A stretch of 31,638 nucleotides of DNA from Gonium pectorale (GCA_001584585.1 LSYV01000003.1:936307-967944), one strand, 5' to 3'. Positions 1 to 10,790 are shown, counted from the stretch's first letter. The notes: generated by a model from the sequence alone, not told the origin. Numbers and translations: made by a program.

Positions 1-1
1 C

Positions 2-139
2 AAGGCGCTGCCGCTGCTGCAACCCGGCGCCGGCGCGGGCTGGGCGGCCGCGGCGGCGGCGGGGAGCGGCGGCGCTGCGGCTCTGGGAGGAGGGGAGATG
101 GCGGCCGTGGCGGCGGCGCCAGCTGGGGTCCATGCGTAG
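2..139 (+). CDS. Possible 3' end of an upstream gene (partial)
   Basis: The second forward frame is open from the window edge to a TAG at 137-139 and encodes an Ala/Gly-rich tail ending in AAPAGVHA. The composition fits other coding DNA here, and a TGTAA lies about 185 nt after the stop. It does not resemble the C-terminal exon of the Z genes (which ends in LVELAE in two copies), so it is not obviously a preceding unit of the array. In DNA this GC-rich, open frames arise easily by chance, so this is tentative. No function can be given. Confidence 0.3.
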   Translation, partial: KALPLLQPGAGAGWAAAAAAGSGGAAALGGGEMAAVAAAPAGVHA

Positions 140-322
140 AGGCCTGGGCGCTAGGCGTGTTGCCCTCTCCATCCTTCCCGTAGTGGCAGGCGTGGGCTGC
201 GGGAATGGGTCTTCATGTCATGGAGACGTAAATACGCCCCTGAGGTTTTGCCCCCTTCATGTCCCTTCATGTTTGTACTAGTACGGAATGTGTTTCTTTT
301 GCGATTGCGGCAATGTGCCAAA

Positions 323-327
323 TGTAA
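323..327 (+). terminator. Candidate poly(A) signal TGTAA
   Basis: TGTAA is the usual polyadenylation signal of volvocine algae. This copy lies in a locally AT-richer stretch about 185 nt downstream of the TAG at 137-139 and could end that transcript. The motif is short, so the call is weak. Confidence 0.3.
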
Positions 328-1564
328 CTTTTTCAGCTGACCTTTTTCTTACCCCGGCGGATTGATGGACTGGGGCGGTTCTGCTTGGCGGGGAGGTTTC
401 CGTAAGCGTGCTAGGTTGCATCGGCAGCGTATGCGTTGCGGCAGGTTGGTGCAGGCAGAGCAGGCGTGTTGAAGCAGGAGTGCGGACCGGGAGAGCGGGC
501 AGTTGTATGGCAGTTTGAACGGTGCCGCTTCGGTAGCCCGTGTCGTGGAGGCCAGCGAGCCGGCGGTTGCTCCACACGGCGGTATGGAGGAGGCGCATTG
601 TGTACCGGCTGTTCGGTGTACATTTCCGTGTCCCTTCGGCCGCCGCGCCGCAAACGCACCCAGCATTGGTTCTTCGTCAGCCTCCACATGGGGGCGGATT
701 GAGCACCGTGACGTGCCGTACGTACGTAACGTGTCCCCCCGTGCACTGTGGTGCCCGGGGTGGCGCGTTCGCGTCCGCCGCTATGCTCTGGTGTCCGGAA
801 AGGAGAACCCCGGGGTGGGGCCGACATTTGTGGGTGCCAAGGCCCCGAGGCCGCCGTGTGTGGCTGGGTAGCCAAGAGGTTGTGCGACACTGGCAGTGCG
901 CAGAGACAGACGTGAAGCTGTCGGGCGCGGCCCCTGCAAATGTCAGCCGCAAGACTGGCGTGGCGGGCGTGGTCCTCATGACCAGCGTGTGTCGATGGGG
1001 ACGTTCTGCACCTCCCGCGCATGTTGAAATGGCCGTACTGATATTCGTACGCGAGACGCAAGGGCCAGTCCCTTGCAACTTATTAAACCGAATGCAGCGC
1101 AGGGGTGCGAGGGCAGGGCCTTGACCTGTGATTGTCCCGACCTGCGCTGCCCGCCAGCGGACGCCCCTCGCTCTCTCTTAGGGGGGCAGCTGCTGGCTGC
1201 AGATGCCCATTGATGGGGATTTACAGCATCGTTAGTTGAGGTACCGGTGCACTGTGCCTGTGCCGGGCGGCCGACCTTGGGGCGTTTTGTTTTCGCCCTT
1301 CTTCGACCGAACCGAATGTCGGGCACAATCATGCATTCAGCCTACACAGAGACATGCGTGCTCCGCCGTTGTGCACGACGGAGCTCGATGTGACGTGGCG
1401 GGTACGATCGAGCGCAGCCTGCTGACGGTTGCGTGAGCTGAGCTGGCCTGCCCCGCTTCACCGGCCGAAGTCTTCGCCTTGCGCTTTCACAAAGACAATA
1501 CAGTAATTGTAGTATGACTATAACGCTGGACGTGAAGAACCCTCGCACCAAGCACCCCTGAAAG
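328..1564. other. Stretch with no supported gene
   Basis: Several overlapping open frames occur on both strands, but none shows homology to the rest of the window, a consistent splice pattern or a recognisable motif. Their compositions look like GC-driven chance frames. The right end probably holds the promoter and 5' leader of the gene starting at 1565. A TGA at 1559-1561, in frame just before that ATG, limits the coding region. Confidence 0.4.
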
Positions 1565-3207
1565 ATGAGCTCGGCTAGTCGCCACGCGAAGGATGAGTGT
1601 GCATCGCGGCTCTACGGTCCGCGCGCATCGTACCAGGTAAGCCAGCAAGCGGGCTCGGCCGGGGCCAAAGACGAGAGCGGTGCGGTGGCGGAGGCGGTGA
1701 CCCATGGGTCACATGTCCTGGCACATACCCGCTGTAATCCTCAGCCGCGCACGAATCCAGGGCCCTGACGTGCCTTGCCATGGTCAGCGGTGTCCAATTA
1801 CGTTGCACGCTGACGGCGGATGAAGGGCGATCGGGCCTCGTCGGGCCTCGTCGCCGCGCCCGCCGGCTGCAACCGAGTGCCCCCGCCGGCACTGATAGTG
1901 CATGTGGCCCTGGCTGACGATTGCGCGCTCGTCAAGCGCTGCTATTTATGGTGCAGCGCACACACCCCTGCTGGCTGTACACGTATGGAAGGTAAAATTT
2001 CACATGCGCCTTCTCATCGTCCTCAATACGCCGCAATCAGGACCTGTCGTGGGACGAGCGGCGCCTGCTGATGGCGCACATGCGCGCCGTGGCAACAGCC
2101 GCCGCCAGCGCAGCCGCCAGCGCAGCCGAGGAGGGCAGGCCCGGTGGTGCGGCCAGCTTGATCATCAGCACGGCCGTGTCGCCCACCCGCCTCGGGCGCG
2201 CCGCATCGCGCGGCCAGGCCGCGGCGACAGCAACCGGCGGCGGCCACAGCAACGCAGGCCGCAGCACTGCCGGCCGCAGCAACGGCGGCCGCAGCGGCGG
2301 TGGCGGCGGCTCCCCCGACGTGTTCCGCCGCAGCGGCGGCGGGCGGCGCTCCTACAACCCGCACCGCACCGCCGCCACTCTGTCGGCGGCGCGTGCCGCC
2401 AGCCACCCGTACGGCCTGCATGTGCGCGGCGGCGGCGACGACGCGGCCCCCGTGCCGCACCACATCCGCTCCCGCGTCCACAGCCGCAACGTCGCTCAGG
2501 GCCAGGCTGCGGCACTGCAGGCGCAGGCGCCGTCGCCGCCAGCGGCGGCGGCTTCGCCGCTTTGCAACGGCCCCCGGGCGCGGGCGGGGAGCTCAGGCCG
2601 CCGGCAGGCCCGCCCGGCAGTTCAGCCAGGCAGCACCCACGGCCGCGGCGGCGGCGGCGGTGGCGGCGGCGGCGGCGAGAACCCGACGCACACGGCCGTT
2701 ATGACCGAGACGCTGGAGTGCGATGACGATATTTGCATAGAAGGCGCCCCCGAGACGGGACCCCGCTTCGCTACGTCGGCGGACGTAGGCGGCAGCGGGG
2801 TCCGCAACACCATCTCCGAACTGAGCCCTGCCGAGCCGGCAGTGGTTGCGGAGCCCGTGGGGGCCTCCGCGGAGGAGGACGAGGAGTACGGTGATGAGTA
2901 CGGCGAGCTGGCGGCGGAGGGCAACGCGGCAGCACTGGCGGCGGAGATGCGGGCGGCGCTGGCGGTGGGGTCGGCTGAGGGTGGCGAGGGCTGGGGCGGG
3001 GGCGGTGCCGCTGCCAGGGCCGGTGTTGGAGGTGGAGGTCCGCACGAGGGAGCGGACGCGGTCGGCGTGTTGGGAGGCGGCGGCACCCACAGGCACCGCA
3101 CCCACCGGGGCCACCGCGCGGGCCGGCGGCACCGCCACGGCGGCGGGGTCCCCCCGCACGAGGCCGGCGGCGAGGGCACTCAGGGTGCCACACTGGGGGC
3201 TGATTAA
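1565..3207 (+). CDS. U gene: Gly/Ala-rich protein with acidic patch, function unknown
   Basis: Two exons are proposed. Exon 1 (1565-1636) runs from ATG to a CAG|GTAAGC donor, and exon 2 (2041-3207) follows a CAATCAG acceptor. Both ends are phase 0 and give a protein of about 412 residues. An in-frame TGA sits two codons before the ATG. Exon 2 opens with DLSWDERRLLMAHMRAV, a charged likely helix. It then becomes Ala/Gly/Arg-rich, with a Gly run near 2649-2678, the motif CDDDICIEGAPETGP near 2719-2760, an acidic stretch EEDEEYGDEYGE near 2869-2907, and a His/Gly/Arg-rich tail. I do not recognise the family. Decayed relatives at about 10880-11530 and 20995-21530 preserve many of these segments, supporting a real ancestral gene. 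The intron (1637-2040) carries a GACCCATGGGTC palindrome. The frame in the Gly-rich part is the least certain. Confidence 0.55.
1699..1710. promoter_or_regulatory. GACCCATGGGTC palindrome in U-gene intron
   Basis: This is a perfect 12-bp palindrome. It matches the GACCC-NN-GGGTC pattern found ahead of each Z gene and in intron 5 of Z1. Its position in the proposed intron, or upstream of exon 2, is compatible with a regulatory site, but nothing in the sequence proves binding. Confidence 0.3.
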
Positions 3208-3298
3208 ATTCTTTTGCCCAGAAAGCACTAGAGGAGCGGCGTGTGGATTTCTCAAGCAAGCACCACGGAGATGCATGTCACCTCAAGATGTGAAGACA

Positions 3299-3303
3299 TG
3301 TAA
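3299..3303 (+). terminator. Candidate poly(A) signal TGTAA of U gene
   Basis: TGTAA lies about 92 nt after the U-gene stop codon, a normal distance for volvocine 3' ends. Confidence 0.45.
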
Positions 3304-4420
3304 CGCATGCTACGCGTGTCGACCTACGCCCTCGCTCGGGTGCGGCTGATGGGGCCCACGCGCTGGGCCGGGGCGCATGGCGTGCTTGGGGTGGTGCGTG
3401 CGTGGCGGGATGCGTAGAGCTACGGCCGTGTTGACTCTGGACGACGCTGGCTGCCCATCGAACGATGGGAGACGTCGACGCGCTCCGACGACGTTGCCTC
3501 TGCTCACGCGTGCACGACGTTCCTCAAGTGCCGAGTTGCGTCACGGTACCTCTTGTTGAAACGGCGGCACCCGCACGCCGCCTGGTGGGGATGTACCCGG
3601 AGCGGCCAAAACATAGGGTTGGTTCCGTTGGTGTTTGTTTATTGTATGGGTCTGAAGATGGAGGTCAGCGGTTGCTGATGTTGGCGCCCTGCACCAGAGT
3701 GGCGGTGCGAGCGGGGAATCGACAGATAACGCCCCGTCGGGGTTGCCTGCCCTAGAGTCCGACTGAATTGCTTCATGGCTGACGCCTGTCATGCGGTGCG
3801 TGTAAACAAAGGGCGGCTTTGGGATCAAGCATTGGTCTAGTTGTGCGTGGAGCGACGTCAGCCCTCTTTCGCAACGAGGTGCCATTGCCAGGCAGGCAAA
3901 CTAGCGGAATTAGCCAGATGTGTCCCAAGGCTTGTCTGCGCGGATCCCCGCTTGCGCCTTGCCTAATCCCCCTGCAAAACCCATGCCACCCGTGCCAACC
4001 CCCAATACAGGCTCGCGAACCAGCAGACAGCCGAGTATAGTGTATGGTGAGAGGTTACACCTTCTCCTCTTTAAGGGGGTAAACAGGGGCCCGCGTGAGC
4101 CCCGCAGGCCTGGACGGTCGGGGACAGTGATCGGGGAATACGGCCTGCAGCTCTTCACATGCCCCTTGGCTCATCTCGAAAGATAGCAAGGCACTTTCGT
4201 TTCGGCTGTATTGCATCCCATCCTGCAGGAAGGGTGAAAGTAGGTATGGACTTGGGGTTTTGGTCGGTCACGGAGATGTCCCTATTTCATCCTACGACAC
4301 CCGACCCGGGTCCGTCCCAATCTCCATCCAACGTCCCAAAGACAACTTGTTTGTGTCAATACGCTTGCAAATTGTTTTTATTTGCCTCATCTTGATAGTT
4401 CGCAGCAGCGAATGCGCGAC
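3304..4420. other. Intergenic DNA of unit 1
   Basis: No gene is supported. Short blocks recur ahead of the other Z genes. AAAGGGCGGCTT (about 3808-3819) matches the same block near 22146. GCAGCTCTTCAC near 4147 recurs near 12230 and 22483. A 10-bp palindrome GACCCGGGTC lies at 4303-4312. The stretch is best read as 3' flank of U followed by the promoter of Z1, duplicated along with the genes. Confidence 0.5.
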
Positions 4421-4528
4421 GACCCTCGGGTCAGATCGGCCTAAGTCGGCCATACTCCGCCCGCGTGCTGGGCCATCTAGGATAACTAGTATGTGGCATT
4501 TGAGCCACCGCTAAACAATGGGGCGCTA
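4421..4528 (+). promoter_or_regulatory. Candidate Z1 promoter blocks: GACCCTCGGGTC and AACAATGGGGCGCTA
   Basis: GACCCTCGGGTC (4421-4432) sits in the context cgac-GACCC-NN-GGGTCA and lies about 215 bp before the proposed Z1 ATG. The block AACAATGGGGCGCTA (4514-4528) follows about 90 bp later. The same two blocks occur in the same order ahead of Z2 (12480-12491, 12563-12577), and in partly altered form ahead of Z3 (22713-22724, 22783-22799). Shared ancestry explains part of the match. Retention of the GACCC/GGGTC arms while the central bases vary suggests constraint. Confidence 0.45.
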
Positions 4529-4647
4529 CCTCGTGGCGGGCTCTAACGGGGCCCGCAGGTCTCGGTAACAGCTGCAACAGTTTGCCCTGCTGGCGCTCAA
4601 GCAGCTCCCGACGTTTTCCAAGCGCAGCGAGGGGGGCCGGCCATAGT

Positions 4648-7600
4648 ATGGACTGCCCGCACACAAACTTGGCGGCAGCATGTGGACATAAGCGTGCACA
4701 GTCTACTATGGTTGCGGGCTGGCTCCCGGCCGCCGAACCCTCCCGAACGACTGTAGCCGCGGATGTGTCACTGCCGGCAGGGCCGGCGGACGAGGAGGAG
4801 GAGCTACCCCATCTTGCGCCGCCACCCGCCACAAAGCGCAAAGTGCGGGAAGCTCGCCACCGGGGGAGAGCGGCAGCAGCGGGAGCTGGAGCGCCGACAC
4901 CATTGCCGGCCGATGCTAACGACGACATTACGGACGCTGCTGACCCGCCGGCTTCAAAGCGGCAGCGGCGACACCCGGCCAGCGGTCTGCCGGTGGCCGG
5001 CTCTCAGGCCGACGGCTACAGCGGTGCCGGCGGCGGTGCTGCCCAGGAATCGCGTCCGCCGCCCCGCATCGAGCCCTTGGATGGATCTCTCCCCGCCGGT
5101 GGTGGCACATCACCCGTGGAGGCGCTCGGTAGTGCGCCGCCCCCAGTATGTTAATGAAGGGGAGGGAGCAATTAATCCTGTGCGCAGCTGCAGCGTGTGT
5201 TGCAGTGTTGCAGCTCATTACTGCCCTCTGGTCCGATGGATCCTGTCCTGCGCACCTTTCTTGAACTAGTCGTAGTTGCGGCCGTTTGCGGATGAATGTC
5301 TGGTAAGGTCGCCCGTTGACGTGCCGAGCTGCCTAGTTTCCTGCGGTAACGCGTCTTTCTTGAGGTCACGTGATCAATCGTGTCCTTCCCATGCCCCCTG
5401 CTGGGCGCGCTCCTCAGGCCCTGCCCTCAGCATCAGCTGCACCAGCAGCCGCGGCTGGCAGCGGTGGAGGCTGTGGCGAGTCCGGTGCTGACTTGTCGCA
5501 TCGCCGGCGGTCCGCCGCCGTAGCCGCCCTTGCCACCGCCAATCTACAGCCGCTTGTTAGGGAGCTGGGAACGGAGGTCGATCTGGCGGCTGCGGCGCCC
5601 GAGTCCGCCCAGGCAGCACTGCGTCACGCTCACCTGGCGGCAACTCCGCCCGAGGGCGAAGTTGGGGGCGTTGGCACGCGGGCATCAGCTCTTGTGAGTT
5701 TGCAGGCTGAGGGCAAGCGGAATGGCTGCGCCGATTGCGGCTCAATGGCGTCAAGTAAACTGTGGTACAGGCACTGGGCGCAGCCGGGGCGGGCTGCTTG
5801 CCACGCCTGCTATCATCACCACCGGACCAAAGGCACCAGCCGCGGGGAGATGCTGCAAAGGGCCAGCCAGCCCTGCGCAGTCTGCGGGTCCACAGCGACC
5901 TCGAGCAGATGGTGCGCCCACCACCCCGACCCTGCCGACTCCAAGAAGAGAAGGGCCCCGCAGGTGCTCCCAACTGCAGTTCAGGGGCACGACACCTCAG
6001 CTGCGGATGACCTTTCCCCGCCCGGCGCAACAGCTGATGCGGAGGGCTGCCGCAATGGCTGCTCCGAGTGTGGGACCAAGGTTTGGCTCAGGCCCGGCTG
6101 GCGCTGGCACTGGGCGCAGCCCGGTTGCGTCGTCTGCAGCGGCTGCGATGCACACTACCGCAAGACCGGGGCCAGCCGTGCAGACACTCTGGAGCGGCCT
6201 AGCCAGCCCTGCGCCACCTGTGGGATAACACTCCGGTGCTACAACCACCTCCGCGACCATGGGCGGTACCCGCAGCAGACAGCCGCTCGGTCACTGCAGG
6301 GTCACACGCTTGATGCCGCCGCCGCCTCCCCTCCGGCGCCTTCACGCGGCAAGGCAGGAGATGGCGAGCTCAGCGCCCCGCGACTGCCGCGGCAGCACCC
6401 GGAGGCCGACGCCGCTGCGGCTGCTGGGTTACCTGGGGAGCAGCTCCCACCGCTGGCCGTGTGCCGGAAGCGGAGGATCCCTGAGTCCCAGCTGCAGCTC
6501 AAGAAGCGGGAGCAGCTGCAGCCCGGGCCGGCGACGGCGGTGCTGCAGCAAGATACGCTTGGGTGGGCTGGGAGCAAGTGCCCAGAGTCCCCTGCCGTCA
6601 GCATGCAGCCGCCGCAGCAGCAGGGCCAACAGCAGCAGCAACAGCAGCAGCGGTCCGCCCCAACCCTTCAGCAGGACAAGTACAACCCTGGCAGCGGGTC
6701 TGACGGCGCTGCGGCCCCGGCCCTAGGTGCCGGCGGGCTGCAGTTGTGGGACCAGGCAGCGGGACCTGGTAGCGGCGACGGCCGACGGGAGGCCAACCAC
6801 GCCGGGCGCACGGTCCCAGAGGAACAGCCTGCTGGCAGCCCTCTTCATCTGCAGCGGGCTGCAGGGCCCTTGCCTCCGGACATGGCGGCAGGCGACTCGT
6901 CGGTGTGTGAGCCCCTGGCAGGGAGAGCGGCGGCAGCGGCTGCGGCACCCGAACCAGCGAAGCGGGCGGCGGGGCGCGAACACGAGAGCGGTGGTAGCGC
7001 GGACGACAGCCGAAGCGCTCCAGTGCCACTACCAAGCGTCACCGGCTCAGGCAATGGCAATACCTGCGGCGGGGACGAGGCGAACCGCAGCAGTCCCGAC
7101 AATGTGGCTGCCTCGCCTGATAGCGCCGGCACTGCATCTTGCCCTCAGTACCCTCAGCCCGTTGGACCATCGCCGGCCACCGGGCCGTCCAGTGGTGCAC
7201 CGCTTGGGGGCGCGTGGCGGCGTGCCATTGTGGCTCATGCGGCAGCGGATGGGGTCCCGGCTCTCGTGTGGCCCGTGCAGCTGAGCTCCATCGGCATGGA
7301 CACGACGACGGTCGCCGCCACGGCTACAACAGGAACCCCCGCTGCCGCAGCGGCCGGCCTAGCATTGGAGCCCCGTGTCAACCCCCCACCAGTCGGGCTG
7401 CACCCCCATAGCCTGATCGGCAGCCAACGCGGTGGCCAGCGCCTGCGTCTGTTTTATAGGAGGGCGGTCCCGCCCAGCGCCCTGGCGCAGTCGCCGGGTG
7501 GGACACCAGGGCCACCAGACCGCTCGTCGAGGCGCTCACCGCAGCAGCTTCAGCGGCCCATGCAAAGTCACCATGACCCCGAACGTAACCATGACCCCGA

Positions 7601-10600
7601 ACTGGGCGCCGGCCTTGTGCCGGCCGTGCATGGTCGTTCGCGCCCTGGCTCAAGTGCTGGCGGTGCTGGTGACGGCCAGCCGCAGCCGGTGGGGTGGGAG
7701 GGCGGAGCCGAGGCGCGTGCCGCCGGAAGTAACTCCCTTCAGGGGGCAGCTCGGCATGAACCAACACAGCACGGCCGCACGGGGCGCGTCGACGGATTCC
7801 CCGCCGGTGGCATCGGCGGCTTGTCCGGGGAGGGTGTGGGTTGGGCAGCTGCGGCTGCTGTCAGGTTCGAGCAGGAGGAGGGGGCAGCGGCGTCAGCAGC
7901 CGGGGCGGCACCTGCGGCGACTAGAGAAGGGCCGATAGTGGCTCCAACTGTCGCCGCTGGCATTGACAGAATGCCACTCCCAGCGCCAGCCCTCGTGACA
8001 GCGCCAGCCCCAGGAGCCGCAGCCCCGGGAACCAGGGCAGCCCCGGTGATGGACTCTGTGCCGGCTTCTGCTGCTGCTGCTGCTGCTGCTGTACATGGCG
8101 CACCGACGTGCGGTGGCGATCCTCCGGAGACCCGCGACCCGGTCTCTATGGGCGCCAGACCAGCGAGCATCGGCCTCATGGCGGAATGCCACGTAGAGCT
8201 CGCTGCTGGCGGCGCAGGCCTTCGCATCTTAGCAGAGGACAAGGCAGACCAGCCGCCTGTTAGCACCCAGGCGAAAGCCCAGTGAGCATCCTTCCGACGG
8301 CGGGCGGCAATGGTCTGCACCCCACCGCCCGGTGGGCCGCTCAGCCCGATGCAGCGGCGGCTGGCGGCCCCGCGGATGGCGGCTCAGCTGGGCAGGTGTG
8401 GCCGGCGGATCCCACAGCGATGCCCTTGCCTCCAGCGGCGGACGCAGAGCGCTCGGCCGGCATGCGGGGGGCCACATCGGGGGGTAGGGCTCACGGACCA
8501 GCCGCGGTAACGGCGGCGGCGGCCTTGGAAGTGGAGGGTGCGCAGAAGCGGACACTGGAATTGGGGCTTGCGGCTGCGGTGCAGCCAGCGGCAGCAGAGC
8601 GGACAGTGGCGGCGAGCGCGGCGCCTGCAAGAGCAGGAGCAGACGCAGCCGCTGCCGTATCAGCAGCAGCTGCGGAGGCGAGCTGCTTGGCGGCATCGCC
8701 AGCGGGAGCAACGGTGCTGGCGGGCCAATGTCTGCGGACGGCGGCCGCTGCGGAGGAGCTGGCTCTCAGCGAACTGCGCTGTGACGCCGAGGCGCTGGGG
8801 GCGGAGGCGATGCGCGCGGCGCAGGTGCGTGGAAGGGAAGGCCGGAATGAGGGCTTAACAGGCGTGTGCGAATACGCAGGCGAGGAGCACGAAGACTGTG
8901 CGACTTGCGAAATGTACGCTTAGCGCATGCTGTCGTACCGTACGGTCAGTGTCTTCACACACCGGATGAACGAATGACAGAGAGCCTCATTTCATCGGCA
9001 CGCTTGGCACACCCCCTACCCTGTAAACCTGAATGCGTGGAGCGAAGCATCCTGGCCCTGCCTCGCACCACCTAGCTACCCTTTCATACCGGACGTGCGC
9101 ATGCGCTCCGTTAACGACCTGCGCGGTTGGCGCCTGCGGGCTTACGCCGTCTCACTCAGGTTCCCTCGCCGTACGTGCGCTCCCCACCCGTACGCCCGCC
9201 CGCATCCACGCGCAGGAACTCGTCGTGGTGGAGGAACAGCGGGCCAGCGGCGGCACAGACTCCTCCCTGGGCGAGCAAGTAAGTGCTGTGAACAGTTCGC
9301 GCGCTCATTGCGCATGCGGCCGCACGCAACCGCACAAGGCATGCTTGGATACTGCTGGTTGGGTTGCTGACGGCTTCCTTCGCATCATCGCAACGCGCGC
9401 ACGTGGGAAGCCGCGCGCAGGTCGCTGTGCGATGAAAGGCCGCATGCGCTTCACGAAGGGCATTACGCAGGTTTCGGAGGACAAGCACCCTTGTGTAGTT
9501 CACAACTTCACATGACTTTATCCTACCAGCCCCGCGTGTGCGTCCCTTCTCCCCTCCCCCCCATGCTGGCGTAACCGCAGCAGCGACAGCGATTCATGGC
9601 GGTCGCGCTGCTAATGTGGCTACAGGTGGGGCGGAGCCCAGTGCCGTAGCATGGTTGCACCAAAAGAGATACACATATATGTACCTTCTCAGCATGAGGC
9701 GTACAGCCTGGGCAGGGTGCCCTGAACAGTCACGCCCAGCGCTTCGGTGGCTAGCCTCTTCCAAGAGATGCTTTTCCCCTTCGTCTTATATGCCTGCCAA
9801 TACGTGTTTGCCAAAACTCCCCAGGCCCGGACGTGGACGGCGCCGCTGGAGGTGTTGGCCGGGGACACCAGCCGCCTGCGGGAGGTGAGCGGCGGGCGCG
9901 GCACTGCGGGCCGTGTGGAGGGCCCGGGGGACCGAAGCTGACCCATGGGTCGGCCTGTGAGGATTGCACGAACCACGCCGCATTACGATTGTATACAGGT
10001 CGCGTGGATGAGTAACGCTGCAGGTGACGGGGCGGTGACGGGGAGGTGACGGGGCGACGAGTGGCGTCAGGTGCTCTGCTTTTCGAAAGGCTGAGGGGGC
10101 TATGCCGCCGTTTGCCGTGTGGTGCGCACGTATCTGTGAGCCATGACGTTACGCGCAGGCCTGCGTGCGCAGCCGCTGCCTACGTCCGCACATACTGGCG
10201 TGATGCCTGCTGCTGACATGGAAACAGCTCAACCCTCTGCAACGCAAGACGCCTATCAGCATTGCTTATGATCGCAAGCCCGCCGATCTGCTATGTTTAC
10301 TGCTGCTGTCCAGCCACTCCGTCCGCCCCGGGTGCCACCTACCCCGCCGTACGTAGAACATACGACGGGCGATGCGAGGTCGTTTCGCCAGCTACCTGTC
10401 TCCAGCCGCCAGCGCCGCCTCGGATGGCGATCTACTCCATCAGGCTTCCGCAGCTGCCTTGCCTAACGGACAGCTGGAGGAGCTGGCGGACCTGGACGAG
10501 ACCGTCAGCGGCCTGGTCCACGGGCTGCTGGCGGAGACGGGCGGGGCCATGGGCATGCCGCCGGCCTCGCGGGCGACCCAGCAGCAGTCCGGATACCTTC

Positions 10601-10752
10601 GGGTCCAGTCGCGGGTGCGGGATCTGGTCCGAGCCTCGCTGCACCTGGCGCTGCGGGTAGAGGCCGCCGCAGGGGCGTCCCCGAAGCGACCGGTGGTGCT
10701 CCGGGTTGGGAACGCATTTGCGGACGGGCCGCTAGTGGAGCTGGCCGAGTAG
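4648..10752 (+). CDS. Z1: GATA-like zinc-finger protein, first tandem copy (one frameshift)
   Basis: Proposed exons are 4648-5145, 5418-8824, 9216-9278, 9581-9625, 9825-9884 and 10357-10752, all joined in phase 0. Exon 1 carries KRKVRE and KRQRRH clusters, likely nuclear localisation signals. Exon 2 encodes finger 1 (5727-5810, C-x2-C-x20-C-x2-C, with WYRHWAQPG before the last pair), a half finger 2 (CAVC at 5874), finger 3 (6060-6146) and a truncated finger 4 (CATC at 6210). A Gln-rich tract and long Ala/Pro/Gly-rich sequence follow. The finger tail CHACYHHHRTKGTSR resembles the CNACGLYYK region of GATA factors. The frame changes between 8264 and 8285, where one frame ends in TGA and the homologous reading continues in the next. 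The last exon contains RVQSRVRDLVRASLHLALR and ends in LVELAE. A DNA-binding regulator is inferred. The start codon is uncertain; inner ATGs exist. Confidence 0.6.
6588..7293 (+). repeat. Near-identical tract shared with Z2 (copy 1)
   Basis: This segment of Z1 exon 2 matches 15375-16079 of Z2 almost base for base, from CCCCTGCCGTCAGC through the Gln run to about CTGAGCTCC. The flanks on both sides are much more diverged, and Z3 is very different here. The sharp edges suggest a recent gene conversion. The encoded stretch includes the shared motif VPEEQPAGSPLHLQRAAGPL. Confidence 0.55.
6615..6655 (+). repeat. CAG/CAA run encoding poly-Gln
   Basis: An interrupted CAG/CAA microsatellite in Z1 encodes a glutamine-rich stretch after the zinc fingers. 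The run is shorter in the matching part of Z2 (about 15402-15435), so its length varies between copies. Confidence 0.8.
7570..7605 (+). repeat. Short in-frame tandem repeat (NHDPE-type)
   Basis: CATGACCCCGAACGTAAC is followed by CATGACCCCGAACTGGGC, a nearly perfect 18-bp duplication that encodes HDPERN then HDPELG in Z1 exon 2. I did not find it in Z2 or Z3, so it probably arose after the copies separated. Confidence 0.7.
8070..8092 (+). repeat. GCT/CTG microsatellite encoding poly-Ala
   Basis: An uninterrupted run of CTG/GCT triplets is read as alanines in the Z1 frame. Confidence 0.8.
9940..9951. promoter_or_regulatory. GACCCATGGGTC palindrome in Z1 intron 5
   Basis: A perfect 12-bp palindrome lies about 55 bp after the donor of exon 5. 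The matching intron of Z3 has GGCCCATGGGTC (29975-29986), and Z2 has GACCC and GGGTC arms 10 bp apart (19954-19973). It may be an intronic copy of the promoter site. Confidence 0.35.
10023..10055 (+). repeat. Three tandem 11-bp repeats in Z1 intron 5
   Basis: GGTGACGGGGC, GGTGACGGGGA and GGTGACGGGGC lie head to tail. This is an intronic minisatellite with no visible function. Confidence 0.8.
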
Positions 10753-10790
10753 GCGGGCGGCTTGTGCCTACGCAGGGCAAGCCCCTGGGT

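Noticed and set aside
1..139. End of a preceding Z gene at the left edge
   Set aside because: The tail does not match the conserved FADGPLVELAE or RVRxLVRxSL segments of the Z C-terminus.
411..1061. A 216-codon open frame on the minus strand
   Set aside because: It has no homology within the window, no splice context and a composition expected from GC-rich DNA; frames of this length occur on both strands here by chance.
2593..3276. Long minus-strand frames opposite the U gene
   Set aside because: They mirror Gly/Ala-coding DNA, and the decayed copies preserve U-protein motifs rather than these frames.
7739..8320. Minus-strand frame rich in Ala opposite Z1
   Set aside because: It is a shadow of the GCN-rich coding strand; similar shadows appear opposite Z2 and Z3 at 16253-16930 and 27068-27652.
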